Part shown: positions 1-5,116 of the stretch, piece by piece
How the letters are laid out: each line of letters begins with the position of its first letter
Numbering within the stretch: position 1 is the stretch's first letter
NCBI GenBank assembly: GCA_029857875.1
Contig: JAOUGB010000217.1
Location: 1 to 5,145, forward strand
Origin: Desulfobacteraceae bacterium
GTDB lineage: Bacteria > Desulfobacterota > Desulfobacteria > Desulfobacterales > UBA11574
Direction of reading: 5' to 3'
DNA length: 5,145 bases
The notes under the pieces: model-generated
The model's database searches: none
What the model was told of the DNA's origin: nothing
What the model saw: only the letters and a program-made list of their open reading frames with translations
Program-made: the position numbers and the translations under genes

Positions 1-68
1 GGCAGATCCGTTTTTGGGGGTTTGCCCTTTTTGCTTTTATATTGATTTTACAATATATATAACCGGAG

Positions 69-329
69 TTGATTAACCTTGGGGGTGTGAGTATCCTCTC
101 ACCCTTACTGCTTTTGATCAAAAAGCGTTGGATTTTGTTGTTTGTTCAATGGTTAGCCTATTCAGGGGCGATCGTTTGGATTCAAACAACTTTTTCTTTG
201 GTTCAACAACGCAGAATGGCTGGAGTTCCATGGGTTAGGATGTTGCTTATTCTTTCCGGAGTCACAGTTTTGACCTTATATGCTGGATATCTCTTAAGCT
301 CTGATATTGTAAAACAACGATATCGCTAA
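69..329 (+). CDS. Small multi-spanning membrane protein, 5' part interrupted or missing
   Basis: The 86-residue open frame encodes a very hydrophobic protein of unrecognised family. It has a short apolar stretch at about residues 4-17, a membrane segment at about 20-38 beginning after the KKR cluster, a polar loop around QQRR (46-49), a second clear membrane segment at about 56-76, and a basic tail ending KQRYR. By the positive-inside rule the loop and tail are probably cytoplasmic. The assigned TTG start is doubtful because the only GGAG (65-68) touches it. The same frame is open from base 3 up to TAA at 60-62 and encodes another hydrophobic segment (FALFAFILIL). The natural protein may therefore be longer and interrupted here, or this may be the broken end of a gene starting before the window. 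Function unknown. Confidence 0.5.
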   Translation: MINLGGVSILSPLLLLIKKRWILLFVQWLAYSGAIVWIQTTFSLVQQRRMAGVPWVRMLLILSGVTVLTLYAGYLLSSDIVKQRYR

Positions 330-495
330 AGCCCCATAAGTCAAAAGATCCTCCGTTTACTTATTGTAGAAATTATGAGATATATGTCATCAGCACGAAC
401 TGACTTCAGATTGCTGTTTTATCAAGCTATCACCAAGCCCTGGCAATCCTAAAGGGTTTTAAATCGACAATATTTATCAAGTCGAAAATATGATC

Positions 496-502
496 GGAGG
501 AG
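496..502 (+). promoter_or_regulatory. Ribosome binding site of the EF-hand gene
   Basis: GGAGGAG lies five bases before the ATG at 508. It is the strongest Shine-Dalgarno sequence in the window and fixes that start. Confidence 0.8.
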
Positions 503-507
503 AGTAG

Positions 508-759
508 ATGAAAAAATTAACAGTATTTTTTTTAATGATAATTATATCAATTACCTCAGCAACTTTCTGTTTGGCCAATGAAAAAAAGAATCACACCTGT
601 TTTAGAATTGTCGATTCCGATAAAGATGGTGAGGTAACCTTTCAGGAGTTTGAGAAATTTTTCGGAAATGATAATGAAAAATTCAAAGAAGCTGATTTGG
701 ATAAAAATGGCAAACTTTCTCATGATGAATATCATGAACTTTTTGGTCATGGATCTTGA
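508..759 (+). CDS. Secreted two-EF-hand calcium-binding protein
   Basis: The 83-residue protein opens with a signal peptide: Lys-Lys at 2-3, a hydrophobic core at about 4-20, and a likely signal peptidase I cut after CLA (21-23). Two canonical EF-hand loops follow. Loop 1 spans 36-47, with Asp36, Asp38, Asp40, Gly41, Thr44 and Glu47 in the ligand positions. Loop 2 spans 63-74, with Asp63, Asp65, Asn67, Gly68, Ser71 and Glu74. Both carry the hydrophobic residue at loop position 8 (Val43, Leu70). The protein should be a periplasmic or exported calcium-binding module with no enzymatic part. Cys21 does not sit in a good lipobox, so a lipoprotein is less likely. The ATG has an excellent ribosome binding site. 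The gene stands alone, and I see no terminator directly behind it. The partner it serves cannot be told from the sequence. Confidence 0.9.
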   Translation: MKKLTVFFLMIIISITSATFCLANEKKNHTCFRIVDSDKDGEVTFQEFEKFFGNDNEKFKEADLDKNGKLSHDEYHELFGHGS

Positions 760-1239
760 TGCTTAGATAATAATGAACAAGATATGTCAGAATTGATTTC
801 GGTTATAAATCTTCACTTTTCGGTAATTTAAGTTTATCACGTAGTCGCAAAATAAATCCTTAAGATCAAGGTGCTATATATTGTAAGATGATCAAGATGA
901 AGGTGATCGCAAACTTTTATTCCAAATGCCATATGTAGCGCTTGCCATAACAACTTGACAATAATGATATTTTCATAAACTTTCAAAGTGTCCGAAGCCG
1001 ACAAATACAATATCCACCCAACATCAACATATTGACGTCTCAATCCCCCGTTCCCTCCTTTGTAGAACAAACACTGACAAGGTAATGAGCCCAATCACCT
1101 ATAAAAAAATCAGACAAACACGGATACAGCCACCTTTATTTTTTTGTACATAAATATTTAAAAAGCCAGATCAATTCTTCATGAGTTATTCGGTTTAAAA
1201 TGAATTAGTTACATTGAGATAGTTGGCTATGTAATGCTT
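760..1239. other. Long intergenic stretch without a supported gene
   Basis: No frame on either strand here has a recognisable protein. The longest is an 85-codon minus-strand frame (837-1094) that begins with TTG and has no family features. Its middle could start at an inner TTG behind an AAAGGAGG-like sequence, but the translation looks like chance coding of AT-rich DNA. A TTGACA at 954-959 lacks a good -10 element at normal spacing. The stretch could be decayed coding DNA. Confidence 0.5.
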
Positions 1240-1240
1240 G

Positions 1241-1410
1241 GGTTCAAAAATTTGAATCAGGGGCATCGGAATTTTTCGTTATTAATTTAAGGGGTTATAT
1301 GGTTAGCTCCCAATAGGGTTCAAAATTTTGAACCGGCAATACGGTAATTTTTTGCCATTAAATTAGGGAACTACACAATATGGCTTTTAAGAGGGTTCAA
1401 AAATTTGAAC
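1241..1410. repeat. Three evenly spaced TTCAAA/TTTGAA palindromes in degenerate tandem units
   Basis: Palindrome 1 (1241-1258) has arms GGTTCAAA/TTTGAATC with one mismatch around AA. Palindrome 2 (1317-1334) is a perfect 18-bp palindrome, GGTTCAAAATTTTGAACC. Palindrome 3 (1395-1410) has perfect arms GTTCAAA/TTTGAAC around AA. The GGTTCAAA motifs begin at 1241, 1317 and 1394, a spacing of 76 and 77 bases. The sequence between copies is weakly conserved too: CGG-N-AATTTTT followed by an ATTAA-rich stretch recurs at 1267 and 1342. This suggests a diverged tandem repeat of about 77 bp. Possible roles are an array of operator sites for a dimeric DNA-binding protein or a set of small RNA hairpins. 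I do not recognise the family. Confidence 0.7.
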
Positions 1411-1666
1411 TATACAGTCGATTTTAAGGATATTTCAATGGATAAAGTATAGATATATATCCTGGGCGTTGCATAGTGTAACATATTAGAATCGCCGTAT
1501 TAATCGATATGCCAAGAATTTATTAAGTCTTGTTGCCATATTTTGGCAGGGAAATTGCTAAATAATTTATGATCTATAATTTTTTTCTAATTTCATCAGT
1601 AGAGTGTCAGATATAACTACCGATTAAGGTGGAACTGAAATAACCAGAAATTGTTGGGGTTAAACT
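1411..1666. other. AT-rich intergenic stretch with no supported gene
   Basis: I see only small dyads, such as TGCCA/TGGCA around a five-base loop near 1540, and no promoter of good quality. Nothing here supports a gene or a known RNA. Confidence 0.4.
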
Positions 1667-1744
1667 GTGGAAATTATAAACATTCTGATACCATTGTTGA
1701 TTTTAATAGGCGGATGGTATCTGTGGCACAAAACCTTTTCCTGA
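1667..1744 (+). CDS. Possible 25-residue membrane peptide
   Basis: A GTG start at 1667, preceded by GGGG at 1656-1659, opens a 25-codon frame. Its product has one strongly hydrophobic segment (ILIPLLILIGGWYLW, about residues 6-20) followed by a basic HK near the end. Its shape is that of a bacterial single-span small membrane protein. A different frame over the same bases (1651-1836) runs into the next gene with an ATGA overlap, but its protein looks random. It may be a chance frame in AT-rich DNA, or the start of a longer gene now out of frame. Only the membrane segment and a weak ribosome binding site support it. Confidence 0.25.
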   Translation: MEIINILIPLLILIGGWYLWHKTFS

Positions 1745-1832
1745 TAATTCATCTGTTTTCTCCCTTTATGGCTAATCGGCAAATGCATATCAGTAGTGAT
1801 TCTGCATTTAAAACGAGACAAGGAATTGCCCT

Positions 1833-2030
1833 ATGAACAATGTAGGCATAACAGATAATGGAAATAGACGTTTCGGTATTGATAGGAGGGAGTTTTCATA
1901 CACAGCACATTTGCCTGAAAGAAGATCGGACAAAGATCGTAGGGGCGTATCTGATCATAGAAGTATCCAGACTAATGAAATCAGAAGCGATATAGAGGAC
2001 CAACAATACCATAGCAGTATAATATATTAA
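1833..2030 (+). CDS. Small Arg-Arg hexad-repeat protein of unknown function
   Basis: The 65-residue soluble, highly charged protein has no cysteines and no membrane segment. Arg-Arg pairs start at residues 12, 18, 30 and 36, and a His-Arg variant starts at 42, so all sit on a strict six-residue register. Each pair is usually preceded by Asp, Glu or Asn (NRRFGIDRR at 11-19, ERRSDKDRR at 29-37). The spacer between the clusters contains FSYTAHLPE. From memory, small proteins with this DRR...DRR...YTAH.PERR pattern are frequent in Desulfobacterota and are annotated as hypothetical. AAGGA at 1820-1824 lies eight bases before the ATG, and a strong terminator follows 40 bases after the stop, so this is a real single-gene unit or the end of one. 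A nucleic-acid or acidic-surface binding role is possible but unproven. Confidence 0.75.
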   Translation: MNNVGITDNGNRRFGIDRREFSYTAHLPERRSDKDRRGVSDHRSIQTNEIRSDIEDQQYHSSIIY

Positions 2031-2070
2031 GGAAGTTTAATATCAAGAAACTGTGACGCTTCGGATTACC

Positions 2071-2103
2071 AAGGTGGAATCAAACGACTCCGCCTTTTTT
2101 TTT
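2071..2103 (+). terminator. Rho-independent terminator after the Arg-Arg protein gene
   Basis: GGTGGAATC (2073-2081) pairs with GACTCCGCC (2086-2094) across an AAAC loop. The stem is nine bases with one G-T pair and one mismatch, extended by AA/TT, and is followed by nine T (2095-2103). Confidence 0.88.
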
Positions 2104-2360
2104 CGATTCCTACCTCTAAATAAAAACCGGCGAAAGTTGAGGTGGTTACCTCTGTCAAAATCAACCAAAACAGCGGTCATTTGCCGATGAAGTTCCGATT
2201 GACAGCGCATCCTTCTTCCGATAATTTAAAACACATCGGTCATAATAACTGCATGTTCTCATATCTTGGGCCATAGATGATGGGAAAACAATTCGTTATG
2301 CTCGTTTAACCCGTCCCTCCAAAAGGGAATTATTATCTTTTCAATTCGTTTATAATGTGA

Positions 2361-3350
2361 ATGACTACATATTTAATTCATGCCATCGTTTTTCTGACTG
2401 CTGTCGCCGTGAATCCCCTAAACGTGAAGGCCGATATTGAAATCGTGCGTGAGATCGTTATCGCACCGAAGAACGGACACGCAGGAGCCAACGTAGGCCC
2501 TTGTTAACGGTTCTTTCAACATCGCAATGATTAAGGCTGACGTGGATATAATTGTTGGCCCGGTACCTGCTTCTGTTGTTGACTCAATCGATATTGCCAT
2601 TAAAGCCAGATTTACAATGAAAAATGACTCGTCAGAGTCTCTGGCCCTTACTGTAGGATTTCCGGCCAGTGATTCAGAGTATTCGGCCTGTAAGCTAAAA
2701 GGTTTTACTGTAAAGTCCAACGGCGCACCCCTTTCTGTCTTCAACAGGATTACCGGATACCCACGGCGTCTCAACCATGTATACATATCGGGCCCCGACA
2801 AACAAGGCCATCGCAGTCTGCCGGATTATGCCTAAGCTGATGTGCCAAAAGATCAAGGAGTCCCCAAAAGAACTCACGCCCGTAAGATGTTCGGTGATGA
2901 AATGATAGGGCAAGAGAGCTTCCACAACCTGATGGTCTGGAAGGAAACCTTCGACCCCGGTCAGATCAATACCATTGAGGTGGCCTTCGAAATCGCGGTC
3001 CCTTTACAAATAAACAGCGTCAAACTTAAGAAGGTCAAAGGAAACTACAAAGGCATATGGCCCCAAGAGGCTAACAACATTCCCGAGCAGTTTCTCAATT
3101 CTTTGCCCAAAGGTGACGCATTTTATTTTTTCGACTATTACCTGACATCCGGGGCATCTTGGAAGGGAACTATCGGAGAACAGTATGTCACTTTGAAGTT
3201 GGATAGCTCATGGACCGGGCATAAACTTTACCGCAATGTTGGCCGTGAGATTCTTGAGTTTGAAAAACAGGAGAAGGGAAGACCTACGTTTTTTCCCTAC
3301 GTGATACAGAGCCGACAGCCAATCTGCTTTTCGCCCTTAAAAGGTCTTAA
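2361..3350 (+). pseudogene. Broken gene for an exported DUF4424-like protein
   Basis: Three reading-frame pieces reassemble into about 330 residues. Piece 1 (from ATG 2361) encodes a signal peptide ending near VKA followed by DIEIVREIVI, then stops at 2505-2507. Piece 2 continues one frame over from about 2497 (ALVNGSFNIAM) with MKNDSSESLALTVGFPASD, and ends at an in-frame TAA (2833-2835). Piece 3 resumes in the same frame with ETFDPGQINTIEV and FDYYLTSGASWKGTIG. A further shift between about 3264 and 3290 restores a natural C-terminus, DTEPTANLLFALKRS, ending at TAA 3348-3350. The pattern (a FN..M strand, the VGFP motif, a LT.GA.W.G.IG motif and a closing EPT..L strand) resembles DUF4424 proteins, which are exported and of unknown function. 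The base composition is visibly richer in G+C than the flanks. No ribosome binding site is evident before ATG 2361. Sequencing error could explain one lesion, but hardly three. Confidence 0.7.
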
Positions 3351-3494
3351 CTTCTGAGATCATTTGACAAATGTATCCGTGACCTCGATAGCCCATATCC
3401 ACAAAGGCATGATCTGGACGATCAGCAATACGCTCTACCTAATTTATTACACCCTTTATTCGCAACAACGCCTGCGCGTTATTACCCAAGGCAG
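3351..3494. other. Spacer between the broken gene and the intron remnant
   Basis: No coding region is supported. Two frames stay open for some distance, but neither resembles a reverse transcriptase or maturase or continues the preceding gene convincingly. If the intron remnant is real, part of this stretch could be eroded intron domain IV. Confidence 0.35.
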
Positions 3495-3567
3495 GAGCCC
3501 AGTGCGGTAGTTCCGAACGCTGGGATCTGTGCGGGGAGTGCCGGGTAACTGGCGTTCCTACCGCGAT
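3495..3567 (+). mobile_element. Group II intron 3' remnant (domains V and VI)
   Basis: Domain V-like hairpin: GAGCCCAG (3495-3502) pairs with CTGGGATC (3520-3527) with one G-A mismatch. Inside it lie an upper stem GCGG/CCG and an AACG bulge on the 3' side, for 33 bases in all against the usual 34; the AGC triad is at 3496-3498. Domain VI-like hairpin: GCGG-GGA-GTGCCGG (3531-3544), a GTAA GNRA-type loop (3545-3548), then CTGGCGT-TCC (3549-3558), an unpaired TA, and CCGC (3561-3564). The unpaired A3560 is eight bases from the inferred intron end, GAT at 3565-3567, which is where the branch-point A of group II introns lies. No intron-encoded reverse transcriptase and no domain I-III are seen upstream, so this is a 5'-truncated, probably inactive copy. 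Confidence 0.6.
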
Positions 3568-3584
3568 TTTCGTTTTTCAATAAG

Positions 3585-3617
3585 GGCAAACCTATTTCGT
3601 AGGTTTTGCCTTTTTTT
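3585..3617 (+). terminator. Rho-independent terminator downstream of the intron remnant
   Basis: GGCAAACCTA (3585-3594) pairs with TAGGTTTTGCC (3600-3610) across a TTTCG loop. One extra T is bulged in the 3' arm, and seven T follow. It would end transcripts arriving from the broken gene and the intron remnant. Confidence 0.88.
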
Positions 3618-3664
3618 CATCTATAGGGCCTGATTTTTAACTTTCATATCATCGAGAGCTAGAG

Positions 3665-3712
3665 TTGGGGAGGCTCCGCGAGCTCACCTAAAAGGCTCGC
3701 GCGCCTCACCAA
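3665..3712. repeat. GC-rich imperfect inverted repeat, also a tandem direct repeat
   Basis: The outer arms TTGGGGAGGC (3665-3674) and GCCTCACCAA (3703-3712) match with one mismatch. The inner arms CGCGAGC and GCTCGCG flank an 11-base loop. The same bases are also two near-identical copies of a motif of the form GGCTC-CGCG-CTCACC (3672-3688 and 3694-3710). This GC-rich block stands out in AT-rich surroundings and has no T-run, so it is not a standard terminator. It resembles REP-type intergenic palindromes, without my recognising a family. Confidence 0.65.
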
Positions 3713-3908
3713 AATCTCCCTCTCTGAAAGGTACCAGATATATGTACTGGAAATTGAAATGCTTGGACCTGTGGTTTTGGCAAGATATCCCTTCCTCACC
3801 CCATTTCATTCAATTCAAAATTCACTCCTTTAGATAATACATATATCGCTTGATTAATATATCACAATGTAGTAGTGAGAGTTATTATTTAATTTTTTAA
3901 GATAGGTA
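3713..3908. other. AT-rich spacer upstream of the two-CW gene
   Basis: No coding region is seen. The regulatory region of the next gene should lie here, but I find no convincing -35/-10 pair. Confidence 0.35.
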
Positions 3909-3920
3909 TTGCAATCCAAT

Positions 3921-4274
3921 ATGGATGATAAAGAATTTAACAAATTTCGTGATAAGATAGCCCAACATTTAGGTGTATCTTTGAAAGCTTTCCACAGCTA
4001 TGAACAAAATTGGCAAAACATACCAGCACATATGAAACGGCAGATGTTGTTTCTGCTGTCCAGAATGCATGAAAATTCTAAAGACAGAAAGCCGTGCTGG
4101 GTTATAAAAAAATGCCCCACTGCGACCAAAAAACAATGTCCGGCCTGGGAATTTCAGGCTGGACAATTATGCTGGTTTATTTACGGAACCATTTGCTGTG
4201 GTCACAAGTACATGGACTGGAAGGAGAAAATGGAGTTTTGTAGGTCTTGTGAAGTTTTTAAATCCTTTCTCTAA
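3921..4274 (+). CDS. Two-CW domain protein with N-terminal helix-turn-helix
   Basis: From ATG 3921 the protein has 117 residues. The N-terminal third (about 11-40) reads IAQHLGVSLKAFHSYEQ, the pattern of an XRE-type helix-turn-helix, and is followed by a helix rich in Met and Leu. The C-terminal half is cysteine-rich, with two Cys-Trp pairs (Cys59-Trp60 and Cys84-Trp85) and further cysteines at 65, 73, 92, 93, 107 and 110, matching the two-CW domain described for sulfate reducers. The cysteines probably bind a metal or sense redox state, so the protein is likely a DNA-binding sensor or regulator. A TTG four codons upstream (3909) is also in frame. I prefer the ATG because the only AGG (3904-3906) is almost touching the TTG, though it is far from the ATG. 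From memory, homologues have a few more residues (like NKTQKQ) before the IAQ.LG part, so helix 1 may be shortened here. Confidence 0.85.
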   Translation: MDDKEFNKFRDKIAQHLGVSLKAFHSYEQNWQNIPAHMKRQMLFLLSRMHENSKDRKPCWVIKKCPTATKKQCPAWEFQAGQLCWFIYGTICCGHKYMDWKEKMEFCRSCEVFKSFL

Positions 4275-4318
4275 TCTTAATAAAATTCTCATCTTTTTAA
4301 CTCGACACCAGAAAGATA

Positions 4319-4379
4319 TGATATCTACATATCAATTGTTGCTGTGAATTGTTGATAGACTGGCAAGAAATCACAACAT
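4319..4379. repeat. 61-bp direct repeat, copy 1, upstream of the response regulator gene
   Basis: This copy aligns without gaps to 4838-4898, 519 bases downstream, with 54 of 61 bases identical by hand count. It begins with the dyad TGATAT-CTAC-ATATCA and ends with ATCACAACAT. It stops 17 bases before the ATG of the response regulator, so it could hold promoter or operator sequences. Confidence 0.85.
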
Positions 4380-4396
4380 GGAGAAAATTAAATAGC

Positions 4397-4789
4397 ATGG
4401 ACCAGTCACTAAGATTACTAATAATTGATGACGAGGAGCATGTTCTGGCTAATCTTTGCCATTTTCTTAATGATAAAAATTACGATGTCACCTCAGCTTC
4501 TGATGGTTTGGAAGGACTGAGATTATTTGAAAATGATCAACAAGGATTTGACCTGATCATAACAGATATCGTTATGCCAAAACTAAGTGGAATGAGCCTT
4601 ATTTCAATAATTAAGAAAAAATTCCCTGACACACCCGTTATAGCAATAACTGGATGGGGGGAATATCCTGGAGCGTTTGCTACAGAATCCCAAGCGGACA
4701 AGGTATTGTCAAAACCATTTGAACTTTCTGAGCTTGACAAAGCAATCAATGAACTAATTTCTTCCAAAAAGCAAAACGCTCAGGATTAA
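4397..4789 (+). CDS. Single-domain response regulator (CheY-like receiver)
   Basis: From ATG 4397 the protein has 130 residues and consists of one receiver domain. It has the acidic pocket Asp11-Asp12, the phosphorylated Asp57 in LIITDIVMP, Thr85 in AITG and Lys106 in SKPF, so all five key residues are present. There is no output domain, so it probably relays phosphate or acts through protein contacts, as CheY- or Spo0F-like proteins do. The frame is open from a TTG at 4349, but those bases belong to a repeat whose second copy is non-coding, which favours the ATG. The ribosome binding site is weak: GGAG at 4380-4383 is 13 bases away. It lies 122 bases after the two-CW gene in the same direction, with no histidine kinase in view. 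The 61-bp repeats flank it closely on both sides. Confidence 0.9.
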   Translation: MDQSLRLLIIDDEEHVLANLCHFLNDKNYDVTSASDGLEGLRLFENDQQGFDLIITDIVMPKLSGMSLISIIKKKFPDTPVIAITGWGEYPGAFATESQADKVLSKPFELSELDKAINELISSKKQNAQD

Positions 4790-4829
4790 AAATCATGGCA
4801 ACACCATTGATTGTAACAAGCGAAAGCAT

Positions 4830-4860
4830 CAACAATTTGATATCTGCATATCAATTGTTG
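4830..4860. repeat. Stem-loop at the start of repeat copy 2
   Basis: CAACAATTTGATAT (4830-4843) pairs with ATATCAATTGTTG (4848-4860) across CTGC, leaving one bulged T. The stem of about 13 pairs extends upstream beyond the repeat boundary. It lies 40 bases after the response regulator stop and has no T-run, so it may stabilise or mark the transcript end rather than act as a standard terminator. Confidence 0.55.
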
Positions 4861-4898
4861 TTGTGAATGGTTTAGAGATTGGCAAGCAATCACAACAT
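4838..4898. repeat. 61-bp direct repeat, copy 2, downstream of the response regulator gene
   Basis: This is the partner of 4319-4379, with seven substitutions and no gaps. It has the same layout: the dyad TGATAT-CTGC-ATATCA, then TGTTGTGA paired with TCACAACA across 23 bases. The second dyad is perfect here and degraded in copy 1. Similarity stops abruptly at both ends. Confidence 0.85.
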
Positions 4899-5069
4899 TT
4901 AATTCAGTTCAAAATCTTTTATATTGTGAACTGACGCTTTAAGCTTATAATAGTAAATCAAGCCCCTCACTTTCTCCCTGAGTTAATCCATGGACCAGGG
5001 ACATCCTTTTCAGCCATGCGCGCCTATAACGTTGGTTCATTCTTTAAACTATCTGACATGAAAAAACAC

Positions 5070-5099
5070 TTGACATGCCATTTATATCCCCATTTTATA
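5070..5099 (+). promoter_or_regulatory. Candidate sigma-70 type promoter near the window end
   Basis: A perfect TTGACA (5070-5075) is followed 18 bases later by TTTATA (5094-5099), a weak -10 element. It would drive a gene beyond the window on the + strand. Confidence 0.3.
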
Positions 5100-5116
5100 C
5101 TCCATCCTTTGTTAAA

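Noticed and set aside
464..485. TCGAC/GTCGA dyad upstream of the EF-hand gene
   Set aside because: The five-base arms around a 12-base spacer are too weak to call an operator without comparison.
954..985. TTGACA as a promoter in the long intergenic stretch
   Set aside because: No acceptable -10 element lies at 16-18 bases, and no gene follows.
837..1094. 85-codon minus-strand frame
   Set aside because: It begins at TTG, shows no domain or signal and has an unbalanced composition. It is most likely a chance frame, possibly decayed sequence.
1651..1836. 61-codon frame overlapping the Arg-Arg gene start by ATGA
   Set aside because: The overlap looks operon-like, but the start is TTG without a ribosome binding site and the protein has no recognisable pattern.
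2351..2356. Perfect TATAAT as a promoter for the DUF4424-like gene
   Set aside because: It lies five bases before the ATG, which would leave no leader, and there is no matching -35 element.
2842..3357. Separate intact 171-residue gene beginning at GTG 2842
   Set aside because: It is in the same frame as the preceding piece across one TAA, has no ribosome binding site, and its own C-terminus is out of frame with the recognisable ending at 3350. It is better read as part of one broken gene.
4319..4379. Sigma-54 promoter from the TGGCAAG in repeat copy 1
   Set aside because: No GC dinucleotide lies at the required spacing after the GG.
4838..4898. Repeat copies as integron attC sites around a gene cassette
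   Set aside because: Size and position are suggestive, but the expected RYYYAAC and GTTRRRY core sites are not present in either orientation.
4945..5040. 31-codon minus-strand frame
   Set aside because: It has an ATG but no good ribosome binding site or recognisable features; it is too short to support.
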